A stretch of DNA of 18,720 bases, taken from positions 1-18,720 of the forward strand of contig JAFAGX010000670.1 in assembly GCA_019237515.1 (NCBI GenBank), written 5' to 3'. The position numbers and the translations under genes were made by a program. Origin of the DNA: Acidobacteriaceae bacterium (lineage in GTDB: Bacteria; Acidobacteriota; Terriglobia; Terriglobales; SbA1). A model generated the notes under the pieces. The model had not been told where the DNA came from. It made no database searches and saw nothing but the letters and a program-made list of their open reading frames with translations. How positions within the stretch are numbered: the first letter of the stretch is position 1; each line of letters begins with the position of its first letter. This document shows positions 1 to 7,715 of this stretch, piece after piece.

Positions 1-410
1 CGCCGGGCATGGTGACGAAATCGGGTGTCATGGTGGGACTGGGCGAAACCGTTTCAGAGCTGATTGAGGTATTTCGAGATCTCGGTTCCCGCGGAGTAGA
101 CATCCTCACCGTTGGTCAGTACCTGCGGCCGTCCCGCGACCATCTCCCGATTGCGCGCTTCTACACACCAAATGAATTTCAATTTCTCAAGGAAGCGGCC
201 TTGCAGTGCGGGTTTCGCCACGTAGAATCCGGACCGCTGGTGCGCTCCAGCTATCATGCGCATGAACAGGCGGTAGCCGCGCCTAACCTCAGTTCTTCAG
301 TTCCGCCGACCAATTCACCAAGAGCTCGAAGCGCTGCGTCTGGGCAGACGCGGGAGTTGTGTTCATCAGAAAACGGCCGTCTGCCGATACAGCGTACCAC
401 CGACCGCTGA
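1..410 (+). CDS. lipA: Lipoyl synthase, C-terminal part (5' end outside window)
   Basis: This is the C-terminal part of the radical-SAM enzyme that inserts two sulfurs into octanoyl groups on E2/GcvH proteins. The frame is already open at base 3, before the first ATG at 9, so the gene enters from the left. The family signature [11 protein letters not shown] is followed by [18 protein letters not shown], the F/Y-TPNEF segment, and the terminal [14 protein letters not shown] that normally ends LipA. The CxxxCxxC cluster motif and the auxiliary cluster lie upstream of the window. About 46 unexpected residues follow HEQ (roughly 272-407). They have no LipA character and lie antisense to the conserved 3' end of the kinase-propeller gene. 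Either the natural stop was lost or an indel near 265-275 shifted the frame, because both other frames stop within a few codons there. Identity is firm; the C-terminus is doubtful. Confidence 0.92.
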   Translation, partial: PGMVTKSGVMVGLGETVSELIEVFRDLGSRGVDILTVGQYLRPSRDHLPIARFYTPNEFQFLKEAALQCGFRHVESGPLVRSSYHAHEQAVAAPNLSSSVPPTNSPRARSAASGQTRELCSSENGRLPIQRTTDR

Positions 411-2130
411 GGTTGCGGGCTGCCACTTCGAACAACGGGACCGGAGTACCGAGTTCGACTTTAGAGCCAGCAGTATTCAGATGGACCGACATCAACCTCA
501 AGTTCTCACGATAGAACATCTCTTTGCCGGTGTGACTCCAAGCTGGCCTCTCACCGCCATTGGTCGAGACCTGGTACTGCGCCCCGCCCTCGGGGAATGG
601 CGTAATGTAAACCTCGTTCCTGCCGCTTTGAGTTGACTCAAACGCCAGCCACCTCCCGTCAGGCGAGAATGCCGGCGCCGAACCGTTCGCAGTAGAAGGA
701 ATGAAGGGGCGCGGTGTCCGGTCACTCCGCAAATCCACGAAGTTGAGGCCCATCTTTCCCGCCTGGTCGAGACGCTCAAAGGCGAGATATTTCCCATCTG
801 GTGATGCGGCAAGGAACGCGGCGCCGAGTTGTCCTTTGCCCAGGCTAACCAATTTCTCAGGAGAGGCGGCGCCGTCTGCGGCTATCGCGGAGATACTGTA
901 TTCTGCATTTTCATAAGAGGTGAAATAGACAAAGCGCCCATCGCTTGACCATACGGGGTAGGTCCCAAAATGGCCAGCTGAGGTCACAAGTGTTCGGGTT
1001 CCGCGCGAATCGAGAAGCAGAACGCGTCGCTGTTGAGTATCGGCGACAGCACGTGAGCCATCCGGAGAAATGGCAATACTCGAATAGGCTGTCGCGTCAC
1101 CCAGAGTACCCAACGTTTTGCCGGTGCGATCATACCAGACCAGCTGTGCCCCGACCGGTCCCTGCCCAGCCACATATAGCAGCTTGCCATCTTGAGAGGC
1201 CGAAAAAGCGCTGAAAGCGAACGAGGAATCTAACGCCGCGTGCTCGACGATCGCGGCGGGTGCGCCAGTTAATACGCCGCTGCGCGGGTCGAACACCTGT
1301 CCAACAAGATTTCCGTCACGCCAATAGATGAGGTGGTCGTCGGCAAAAACTCCGTTCGTGCACGCCTGCATCAGTGCAACGTCTTGTTTGTTGTCCAGCG
1401 ATGCAAAATGAATCTCATCCCCTTCGCTGCAGGCCCCCGCCGGCGCGTTTACATACAGGAAGTGCTCGCCATCCGGCAAGAAATTAGGCCACCGATGGCT
1501 ACCTAAATCAGACAGATTCAAGGCCGGCTTGGAGCTAGTTATTGCGACCGGCGTGCCCCCTTCGGCTGCAACCCGGTAAATCGGGCTGCCCCTTGTCGCC
1601 GCAAAAATGATAGTACCCTTGCTACCCCAACTTCCCCCGCGACCATCTTCGGCAGCACAGACGATTTGCACCGGCCCGCCCTCGGCGGTTGTGCGCTTCA
1701 ACTTTCCGTCGGCAAAGAATCCGATGTTTTTTCCATCGGGCGACCAGAAAGGACCGTAGCCGCTGCTGGTTCCCGCAATTTCCCGAGCCTCCTTCGAATG
1801 AAGGGATTGCAGCCAGATCGAGCAATCTCGATTCCCGGCAATCGACCTCGATGCGGCCTCACTTCTGCAGCCCACAAAATGAGACTCTGACCATCGGGAG
1901 AAATTTGTGGGGGCCCATTTCGGCCCCAAGTATCTGGGAATACCCCCGCAGGAGGGATTACCGATACCACCAATCGTGGGCCTGGTATCGGCCTCGCCAA
2001 ATAATGCATTGTTAACAGGACGAGGGCTGTTAGAACGACTCCGGCAATCGATCCAAGGCCGAACGGTCGGAATCGCCAGGTAGCACGACCGCTGCTGGGA
2101 GCAGACTCCACACCAACGTGTGCCACCCAA
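289..2130 (-). CDS. TolB-like beta-propeller half of a frameshifted Ser/Thr kinase gene
   Basis: This open frame carries the C-terminal sensor half of the gene whose kinase half is at 3011-1698. Genuine homology starts around 1880-1820, at [20 protein letters not shown]. The first 80-100 residues from the nominal start at 2130 are kinase/TM sequence read out of frame. From there it runs as a WD40-like PD40/TolB propeller with recurrent blades: [79 protein letters not shown]. It ends in [11 protein letters not shown], matching the [11 protein letters not shown] end of the intact paralogue at 12625-15312. It would be expected outside the membrane, sensing an unknown ligand. Alone it has no TM segment or signal peptide, so it is probably not made as a working protein unless the frameshift is an artefact. 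Its last 122 bases overlap lipA on the opposite strand. Confidence 0.8.
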   Translation of the reverse strand: MGGTRWCGVCSQQRSCYLAIPTVRPWIDCRSRSNSPRPVNNALFGEADTRPTIGGIGNPSCGGIPRYLGPKWAPTNFSRWSESHFVGCRSEAASRSIAGNRDCSIWLQSLHSKEAREIAGTSSGYGPFWSPDGKNIGFFADGKLKRTTAEGGPVQIVCAAEDGRGGSWGSKGTIIFAATRGSPIYRVAAEGGTPVAITSSKPALNLSDLGSHRWPNFLPDGEHFLYVNAPAGACSEGDEIHFASLDNKQDVALMQACTNGVFADDHLIYWRDGNLVGQVFDPRSGVLTGAPAAIVEHAALDSSFAFSAFSASQDGKLLYVAGQGPVGAQLVWYDRTGKTLGTLGDATAYSSIAISPDGSRAVADTQQRRVLLLDSRGTRTLVTSAGHFGTYPVWSSDGRFVYFTSYENAEYSISAIAADGAASPEKLVSLGKGQLGAAFLAASPDGKYLAFERLDQAGKMGLNFVDLRSDRTPRPFIPSTANGSAPAFSPDGRWLAFESTQSGRNEVYITPFPEGGAQYQVSTNGGERPAWSHTGKEMFYRENLRLMSVHLNTAGSKVELGTPVPLFEVAARNLSGRWYAVSADGRFLMNTTPASAQTQRFELLVNWSAELKN

Positions 2131-3011
2131 CGTAATTCACGCGCGACTTCACGCGCACTCTGCCAGCGTTCAGCCGGCTCCTTCGCGAGACAGGTATGTA
2201 CCAGATGCTCCAGTGGTACTGATACTTGCGGGATCGGCTCCGGCTCGTTTTCTAAGATCGCTGTGATCACACTCAACTGGCTTTTGCCGGTGAAAGCGGG
2301 TTTTCCACAAATCATTTCGTGAAGCACAGCGCCGAGTGCGAATATGTCACTGCGTGCGTCCGCGTCTTTGCCCTGCAGTACCTCGGGGGCGAGATACTGA
2401 AATGTGCCTACAATCGTGCCTTGCCGAGTGAGTGGATCCGGCTGACTCATCATTGAAGCAAGAGTTAAAGTGGGTGTAGAAGGAGTGAGCGAACCTGCAG
2501 CGCCAACTCCAGCAACCAGGGCTGCGACGGGTTTAGCCAATCCAAAGTCGAGCAGTTTGGCGCCGGGTTTGGTCAGCATGATATTCCCGGGCTTCAAGTC
2601 GCGATGAGCAATCCCAGCGTGGTGTGCGCGATCGAGCGCCTCTGCAATCTGAATTCCATAATCAATTACAAGCTTCAGAGGCAGCGGCCCCCGCAGCAGT
2701 CGCTGCTGGAGCGTTTCGCCTTCCAGGTACTCTAATACCAGAAAGTCGACTCCGTCCTGCTGACCTATGTCGTGGAGTGTACAGATGTTGGGGTGGTTTA
2801 ACGAGGAAATGGCCCTCGCTTCCCTCTCGAAGCGTGCCTTTACGTTAAGATCGCACGAAAGTTGGGAGGGCAACACTTTGATTGCGACGTCCCGGCCCAG
2901 TCGGGTATCGCGTGCGCGGTATACCTCTCCCATTCCGCCCGCGCCGAGTGGACACAGAATCTCATATGGACCGAGTTTGCTCCCGGACACAAGAGGCACA
3001 GCGCCCGCCAT
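1698..3011 (-). CDS. Ser/Thr protein kinase (PknB type) half of a frameshifted kinase-propeller gene
   Basis: The N-terminal half is a complete Hanks-type kinase domain. It has the glycine loop [11 protein letters not shown] (residues 23-33), lysine VAIK (K45), catalytic HRDLKPGN (136-143), DFG (155-157), APE (208-210) and DIFALG. A TM segment follows at about 316-338, then the first propeller strand [15 protein letters not shown]. After that the frame degenerates for about 50 residues to a stop at 1698, while the propeller continues in the other frame (289-1880). The needed shift is -1, consistent with one base lost around 1815-1885. The DFG-APE segment holds a Ser/Thr/Ala/Pro-rich insert. 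Start choice: ATG at 3011 overlaps a TATAAT. GTG at 2999 gives VPLVSGSKLGPYE, which aligns residue for residue with the paralogue's [13 protein letters not shown] and may be the true start. A TTG at 3029 is unlikely. Confidence 0.85.
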   Translation of the reverse strand: MAGAVPLVSGSKLGPYEILCPLGAGGMGEVYRARDTRLGRDVAIKVLPSQLSCDLNVKARFEREARAISSLNHPNICTLHDIGQQDGVDFLVLEYLEGETLQQRLLRGPLPLKLVIDYGIQIAEALDRAHHAGIAHRDLKPGNIMLTKPGAKLLDFGLAKPVAALVAGVGAAGSLTPSTPTLTLASMMSQPDPLTRQGTIVGTFQYLAPEVLQGKDADARSDIFALGAVLHEMICGKPAFTGKSQLSVITAILENEPEPIPQVSVPLEHLVHTCLAKEPAERWQSAREVARELRWVAHVGVESAPSSGRATWRFRPFGLGSIAGVVLTALVLLTMHYLARPIPGPRLVVSVIPPAGVFPDTWGRNGPPQISPDGQSLILWAAEVRPHRGRLPGIEIARSGCNPFIRRRLGKLREPAAATVLSGRPMEKTSDSLPTES

Positions 3012-3015
3012 TATA
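3010..3015 (-). promoter_or_regulatory. TATAAT -10-like element just ahead of the frameshifted kinase
   Basis: On the minus strand a perfect TATAAT is followed by GGCG and then a GTG 10 bases downstream of the hexamer (2999). The same TATAATGGCG block precedes the paralogue start at 12625. If it is a -10 box, transcription would start within a few bases of the GTG, giving a leaderless or near-leaderless mRNA. The -35 is weak: TTAAGC at about 18 bp spacing. No Shine-Dalgarno is visible ahead of either possible start. Confidence 0.45.
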
Positions 3016-3112
3016 GCTGTTGCAGACAATTCTGCTTAACTTTGTCGCGCAGACGAAACATAGGAACTAAGCCCAGAGGACACGGGTCGAGCGGTTGCGG
3101 AAGACGCAGAAA

Positions 3113-4192
3113 TCAGAAAACTTTGACCCGGATGGTCAGATACTTCTTGGGATTCTCGCGGATGGCTTTGATCAGATCGCGAGTCTCTACAAGCAACTGG
3201 TTTGTGTTGTTGTAAGCCGATTCATCTTGCAGCAGCTTGCCAATGGTGCCCTGGCCGGAATTGAGGCGATCGGTGAGAGTGGATAACTGGTTGACGGTGT
3301 TCTTGAGCTTGTCGGCGAATTCCTGGTCGTGCGTCATAGTTCCCAGCGCTCCCTTGCCCGCGTTGACATCATCGGTGAGCTTCTTCACGTTAGCGATGGT
3401 ATCGTTGGCGTTGTTGTAGAGCGTCGGGTCCTTCAAGAACTTGCCCGCTGTGCCTTGGCCGGCGTTGAGCTGGTCAATGATGGTGTTCAACTTCGTAATC
3501 ACGTCATTGGCGTTGTGATAAAGCTCGTCACTAACGATTGCTTTCCCGATGCTCCCCTTGCCATTAGCGACATCCCCAACTAAGGATTGGAACTGAGCCA
3601 CGGTGGAATTCAGCCGGTTATACAGGCTGGGGTCGTAGACCAGTTTGCCGAATGATCCCTGACCGCTTTCCACGAAGGCGAGGATGCGATCCACCCGTTT
3701 TTCCAGCGCATCCAGATTTTGCAATGTGCTTTGGCTGGCCCGTACCACATCTTCAACTTGCGGGGTGTCATGGGATTCGAGGACGTCTCCGTTCTGGATT
3801 TCCGGGCCGTGCGCCGCTGTGCTGTTAATGTCCACGTAAGTCGCGCCCAGCACCCCCGCAGTCTCAAGTGTAGCGACGGAATCCCTGCGCAAACTTTGAT
3901 GAAAGCGAGTGCTCACTTTCATGGTGACTTGAACCGGGGTGAGGCGGCGAGCGGGATTCGAAACGACTTGTACACCGGTGACGCTGCCGATGTCGACCCC
4001 TTCGAGCCGAACCACCGCGCCGGGCTGTATGCCGCTGGCATTGTCGAAGTAGGTAGTCAGGATGATTTTGTGGGTGAACATCCCACCGGTGCTGGTCATG
4101 AGGAGAATGAGGATGGCAAGGATGATGCTGCCCGCCACCACCGTGAGCCCGACCTTCAGTTGAGACCACTTCAACTGTTTCTGGCTAGGCAC
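3113..4192 (-). CDS. MCE/MlaD-family lipid-transport substrate-binding protein with five 34-residue repeats
   Basis: A 359-residue protein anchored by one N-terminal TM helix (about 14-32). It is followed by an MCE domain (about 42-125: TYFDNASGIQPGAVVRLEGV, DIGSVTGVQV, ATLETAGVLGATYVDI), as in MlaD, which holds lipids for ABC-driven transport between membranes. A repeat region then begins with G(Q/K)G(S/T/A)xGK at residues 177, 211, 245, 279 and 313, an exact 34-residue period. Most units continue with a (D/S)xxLYNxxN-like segment and a helical stretch. The tail NPKKYLTIRVKVF closes the protein. The start is GTG at 4192 with GGAG a few bases upstream. It lies 84 bp downstream of the membrane fusion gene and about 100 bp before the broken kinase, all on one strand. 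No MlaE/MlaF-type permease or ATPase is nearby, so its transporter partner must be encoded elsewhere. Substrate unknown. Confidence 0.88.
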   Translation of the reverse strand: MPSQKQLKWSQLKVGLTVVAGSIILAILILLMTSTGGMFTHKIILTTYFDNASGIQPGAVVRLEGVDIGSVTGVQVVSNPARRLTPVQVTMKVSTRFHQSLRRDSVATLETAGVLGATYVDINSTAAHGPEIQNGDVLESHDTPQVEDVVRASQSTLQNLDALEKRVDRILAFVESGQGSFGKLVYDPSLYNRLNSTVAQFQSLVGDVANGKGSIGKAIVSDELYHNANDVITKLNTIIDQLNAGQGTAGKFLKDPTLYNNANDTIANVKKLTDDVNAGKGALGTMTHDQEFADKLKNTVNQLSTLTDRLNSGQGTIGKLLQDESAYNNTNQLLVETRDLIKAIRENPKKYLTIRVKVF

Positions 4193-4276
4193 CGGCTCTC
4201 CGCGACCTTATGACAAGCATCTGTGATGTGACCCGAGATGCCTGAATGATAGCAGAGCATGAAGCCGGTTTCGATA

Positions 4277-6676
4277 TCAGGCGAGGCGCGGCGGAAACGT
4301 TTTGGAAAACAGAAGAGCCAGCAGATAGGCTGCCCCGCCGCAAGCTAACGTGATCGTCAATCCGAATTGCATGGCGATCACCATGGCCAAAACGGAGCCA
4401 AGAACGCTAGCACCGGCGTTTAAAGCCCAAGCCCATTCGATAGCACTTTCGGCGGCTTCACTTTCCGAGAATGCGGCAGGAACTCCTGCGAGCGACCGCA
4501 AACCGCTGGGAAACGGCACCCCCATAGCGATGCCAAGTGGAATCAGCAAACCTCCGCTGACTAAAACCTTCGCGGCGAACGGTAAGCCGATTAATGTATT
4601 CAGCAGTCGAGGCAAAACAAGCACGTAAAGAAGAACTCCGCCGGCGATAAAAATCAGAGGGAACCACACTCTACGGGGTTCCGCGAGCCATTTTCGTGAG
4701 GCCAAGCTTCCGACCCCGCTCGACAGCAGCAGCAGGAATACGACTACGGTCAGGGCGTAAGTCGGATGACCGAGAAATAATACGAAGCGCTGGATGAATG
4801 CAATTTCGACCAGAATGTAACCGAGTCCGACGGCGACAAAGTACAGCAGAGGAGTTGCGCGCTGACTGCGTCTGGTACCGCGCCAGGCAAGCGGGATGAT
4901 CAGAAACGCCGCGAGCGCAAGCAGCGAAATGGCAAGAACCATACCCAAAACAGCAACTCCGAGGTTTACTTTCCAATCGATGGCGTGCGTGAAATCAGTG
5001 CCCGCCAGAATCTGCTTCAGCTTCAAGGTAAAGAAGAAAAAGGGCGCATCGTCGGTAACCGGCGCGACGTTGTACGGGTAGTGCTGCGCGAATGAATACG
5101 GATCGTTGCTCGCTATCAGCGAAGAAAAGGCATTCGACTCAGGCTGCGAAGGAAGATAGAGCGAAGATAATCCCGGATTACTTTTTAAATGAGATTGGAC
5201 CGCTTGCTCCTCCTCGCGAGTAAATGGTCGCTTCTTGGCCAGAACCGCAACCGGGATGCCGTCTTCGTTTAATTGGCCCTGGCATACGATGGCGAAGTTC
5301 TTGGCCGGATTAGCGATCCCAAGTTGATGCAGAGCCTGCATCGCCACGGAGACCACACGCAAGGCTTCACGCGGCTGGCGGAATTCCCACCGGGTGATCG
5401 CGATCATGCCATCAGGATTCAAGTGCTCGAAATAGGCCCGAAACGCCTCAACCGTATAGAGGCTGTTCTCGCTGAGCGCGAATGCTCCGGCTGCGGTGGA
5501 TGCCCATGTATCCACCAAGGTCATCTGCACCACATCGAATTTCTGCGAAGAGTTACGAATGAACGAGCGACCGTCACTGATGTGAATATGAACGTCCGGG
5601 CGGTCGTAAAGATGGTTGCTGAAACCCGCATAGGTCCCACGCATGATGGTGTCAGCGATGATGCGATTGATTTCAATTCCAGTCACACTTGGACTGCCGT
5701 TGCCTACGGCACGCAGGACATCGACTCCGCCGCCCGGGCCGATAATTGCGTAAGTGCCATGGGGCTGGAGCACGTTGACGAGTGCCGGAGGAGCTGACAT
5801 CAGATCCCGTTCCCACTCACTGCCCTGCCAATGGTTGAGATCTGCGCTCATGATGTAGGTCGAAGCATCGGCGTCAATGACGATGACCTTGGCGCCGCCC
5901 TGGCGATCAACCTCGATCCGGGAAATCGCATTCCAGCGGGCGAATTCCACCCATGACGGATCACGCAATTGGCCCTTAGCGTAGACGACATCCACCAACC
6001 TTCCGGAGTGATTTCCGGCGATGACGCCAAGAAGCGCGAGGATGAGGCCGAGCGCGATCTTGCGACTGACGGTAGTCGGGGCCCAGATTAACGCGGCAAT
6101 TGCGGACATCAGAGCGGAGAAGAGCAAGGTGTTCGGCCCGCCCAAAAAATTCAGCAGGGGGACAATGGCGAGACAGGCTAGCGCTCCACCGACCAGATCA
6201 GCGCCATAGAGGTGCGCAATGTGCTCCGATTGGCGGGCAAAAATCAGTGAGAACGCCAAACCCGTGATGAAAAATGGCACAGCTGATCCCAGATACATCG
6301 CCGAGAGGCGCAGAAAATTTTCTCCCGAGAGCTCAAGGGAAACAGGAACATGAAGCACAACTTCGAGCGTAAGCGGGATCGCTAACGTATTGGCGAGCGA
6401 CAGCGCTGTCAGCAGTCGGCGGCTTTCTATGTGCGCCAGGCGTTTCTTGCCAACATATGCGAATACGCCGCCCGAGCCGAGTCCAAGCAGCGCGATCGAG
6501 ATCGCGAGAAATGCGAAGTGGTAGAACAGCACGACCGAAAACAGGCGCGTGAGAGCTAGTTCCAACAGCAGCGCCGCAAAGCTGCTGACGGCGATTCCAG
6601 CCGCAAACACGCGGGTTCGCGTCTGCGGCTGGCCGATGTCTGTCACAATTGCGGCGGGATTTGCGATCGCCTGCAC
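4277..6676 (-). CDS. Polytopic membrane protein fused to a spermidine-synthase-like (Rossmann) domain
   Basis: A 799-residue protein in three parts. The N-terminal hydrophobic block (about 22-220, six or seven likely TM helices) is followed by a soluble spermidine/spermine-synthase-like Rossmann domain (about 245-545), then a C-terminal hydrophobic block (about 568-790, six or seven TM helices). In the soluble part, YAIIGPGGGVDVLRA (309-323) is the nucleotide loop, GIEIN (333-337) gives the acidic ribose-binding residue, SDGR (367-370) follows, and VTDDAPFFF lies at 540-548. The usual synthase stretch YDVIxxDxxDP reads FDVVQMTLVDTW (380-391), so the catalytic Asp region differs. It is therefore better called a methyltransferase-fold membrane protein of unknown reaction than a spermidine synthase. 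Start GTG at 6676 has no good ribosome site. It lies 53 bp downstream of acpS and is probably co-transcribed. Confidence 0.8.
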   Translation of the reverse strand: MQAIANPAAIVTDIGQPQTRTRVFAAGIAVSSFAALLLELALTRLFSVVLFYHFAFLAISIALLGLGSGGVFAYVGKKRLAHIESRRLLTALSLANTLAIPLTLEVVLHVPVSLELSGENFLRLSAMYLGSAVPFFITGLAFSLIFARQSEHIAHLYGADLVGGALACLAIVPLLNFLGGPNTLLFSALMSAIAALIWAPTTVSRKIALGLILALLGVIAGNHSGRLVDVVYAKGQLRDPSWVEFARWNAISRIEVDRQGGAKVIVIDADASTYIMSADLNHWQGSEWERDLMSAPPALVNVLQPHGTYAIIGPGGGVDVLRAVGNGSPSVTGIEINRIIADTIMRGTYAGFSNHLYDRPDVHIHISDGRSFIRNSSQKFDVVQMTLVDTWASTAAGAFALSENSLYTVEAFRAYFEHLNPDGMIAITRWEFRQPREALRVVSVAMQALHQLGIANPAKNFAIVCQGQLNEDGIPVAVLAKKRPFTREEEQAVQSHLKSNPGLSSLYLPSQPESNAFSSLIASNDPYSFAQHYPYNVAPVTDDAPFFFFTLKLKQILAGTDFTHAIDWKVNLGVAVLGMVLAISLLALAAFLIIPLAWRGTRRSQRATPLLYFVAVGLGYILVEIAFIQRFVLFLGHPTYALTVVVFLLLLSSGVGSLASRKWLAEPRRVWFPLIFIAGGVLLYVLVLPRLLNTLIGLPFAAKVLVSGGLLIPLGIAMGVPFPSGLRSLAGVPAAFSESEAAESAIEWAWALNAGASVLGSVLAMVIAMQFGLTITLACGGAAYLLALLFSKTFPPRLA

Positions 6677-6729
6677 CTTGATGAGGTTGAATTGCGAAGT
6701 CTAACAGAAGGAGTTGTCTGCTCCAGACG

Positions 6730-7107
6730 CTAGCTCTCGAGAATGACCTGTGCGATGGCGATCTCCTCAGTATGGGAGATGGACAGGGCAACATTCCTGG
6801 CGCCCAACTTACTCGCGAATTCGGCAGCTTTGCCGTGAAAGTTGATGGTGGGGCGACCGCCGGGCAAGCGGGACACCTCCACGTCACGCCAGGTCACGCC
6901 GAAATTCCAGCCGGTTCCGATGGCTTTCATCGCGGCTTCTTTTGCGGCAAAGCGTGCGGCATAGCGCTCGACTCGATTGGCTTTGCTGTCGCAGTAACGA
7001 ATCTCGCCGGCAGTAAAAACCCGTTGTAAGAAGCGATCGCCAAAGCGCTCGATGGACTTGGCGATCCGGGGCACCTCGGCGATATCAATTCCGGTTCCAA
7101 CGATCAT
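6730..7107 (-). CDS. acpS: Holo-[acyl-carrier-protein] synthase
   Basis: A phosphopantetheinyl transferase of the AcpS type that moves 4'-phosphopantetheine from CoA to the serine of apo-ACP, in the cytoplasm at the head of fatty-acid synthesis. From ATG at 7107 it is 125 residues, the normal family length. Visible motifs are MIVGTGIDIAEVPRI with magnesium ligand D8, FTAGEIRYC, RYAARFAAKEAAMKAIGTG with the second metal ligand E57, and ALSISHTEEIAIAQVI near the end. A GTG at 7134 is in frame but would add nine residues before the invariant MIVGTGID start and lacks a ribosome site, so it is rejected. Upstream is the DUF488 gene (37 bp) and downstream the membrane fusion gene (53 bp), all on one strand. 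Confidence 0.95.
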   Translation of the reverse strand: MIVGTGIDIAEVPRIAKSIERFGDRFLQRVFTAGEIRYCDSKANRVERYAARFAAKEAAMKAIGTGWNFGVTWRDVEVSRLPGGRPTINFHGKAAEFASKLGARNVALSISHTEEIAIAQVILES

Positions 7108-7143
7108 GGCGACAAACCTATCACAGACGATCACAGGGGAATT

Positions 7144-7674
7144 CTAGAGCAGGCGGTCACCGCGATAAATAACCTGCCCATCAATCAGTCGAGCCTCAGG
7201 CATCAATTCGTGCCGTTTCAGCGGCCCAGCACCGTCGATGTGCCACACTTCATGCCCATGTGCGACCAGCCAATCGGAAACCAGCATACGATGGCAGCGA
7301 AAATAGAGCCGCTCCGCGCACATATAAGCTGTCCGGGAATGCTCAGCCAGGCTGACAAGTTCACCGATCGCCTGCTGGAATTCGGGCGTGAGCATGTAAT
7401 CGGCATAATTGCGGAAGCTCTGATTGCGTAGCGCCACATTGGGCGAATCGTCGCGGATTTTTTTGCGGCGCCCGCCGAGTTCTTTCATCCAGACGTAACG
7501 AATGCTGGCAGCAGGCAGGCTCTTTTCCAGCGCCTCGCGATTGAAATGAGGCAAGCGGCGGGACATGGGGAAGGAACGAATGTCCGCCAGGGTTTCGATC
7601 CCGTGGGCCTTCAGAACATCGATTAGTTCTTCGCGGCTTCTGGTGGAATGGCCAACGGTGAAGAGGATTGCCAC
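7144..7674 (-). CDS. DUF488-family protein
   Basis: A 176-residue soluble protein with the full DUF488 pattern: LFTVGHSTRSREELIDVL at the start, DIRSFPMSRRLPHFN (31-45), IRYVWMKELGGRR (58-70), FRNYADYMLTPEFQ (87-100), YMCAERLYFRCHRMLVSDWL (117-136) and HEVWHIDG (141-148). The Cys residues in MCAE and FRCHR and the nearby His are the family's conserved polar set. The biochemical role of DUF488 is not established as far as I know, so no function is assigned. Start GTG at 7674 is the only initiator that fits the family N-terminus; the ATG at 7690 is out of frame. It follows selA by 41 bp and precedes acpS by 37 bp, so read-through from selA is likely. No link to selenium metabolism can be claimed from sequence. 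Confidence 0.88.
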   Translation of the reverse strand: MAILFTVGHSTRSREELIDVLKAHGIETLADIRSFPMSRRLPHFNREALEKSLPAASIRYVWMKELGGRRKKIRDDSPNVALRNQSFRNYADYMLTPEFQQAIGELVSLAEHSRTAYMCAERLYFRCHRMLVSDWLVAHGHEVWHIDGAGPLKRHELMPEARLIDGQVIYRGDRLL

Positions 7675-7715
7675 GCAACCATTTCACCATAGCGCCGGCG
7701 TGAGGAGGCGCGAAT

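Noticed and set aside
1815..1885. Programmed ribosomal frameshift in the kinase
   Set aside because: No X XXY YYZ slippery site or following stem was seen; a one-base loss is simpler.
3719..4213. 164-residue plus-strand open frame
   Set aside because: It lies antisense to the well-supported MCE gene and has no recognisable motif; it is a shadow of GC-biased codon use.
4191..4269. ACCGGC...GCCGGT inverted repeat between the MCE and membrane fusion genes
   Set aside because: Six-base arms more than 65 bases apart have little significance in GC-rich DNA, and there is no U-tract.
5273..5797. 174-residue plus-strand open frame
   Set aside because: It lies within the membrane/spermidine-synthase-like gene, whose Rossmann motifs are on the minus strand.
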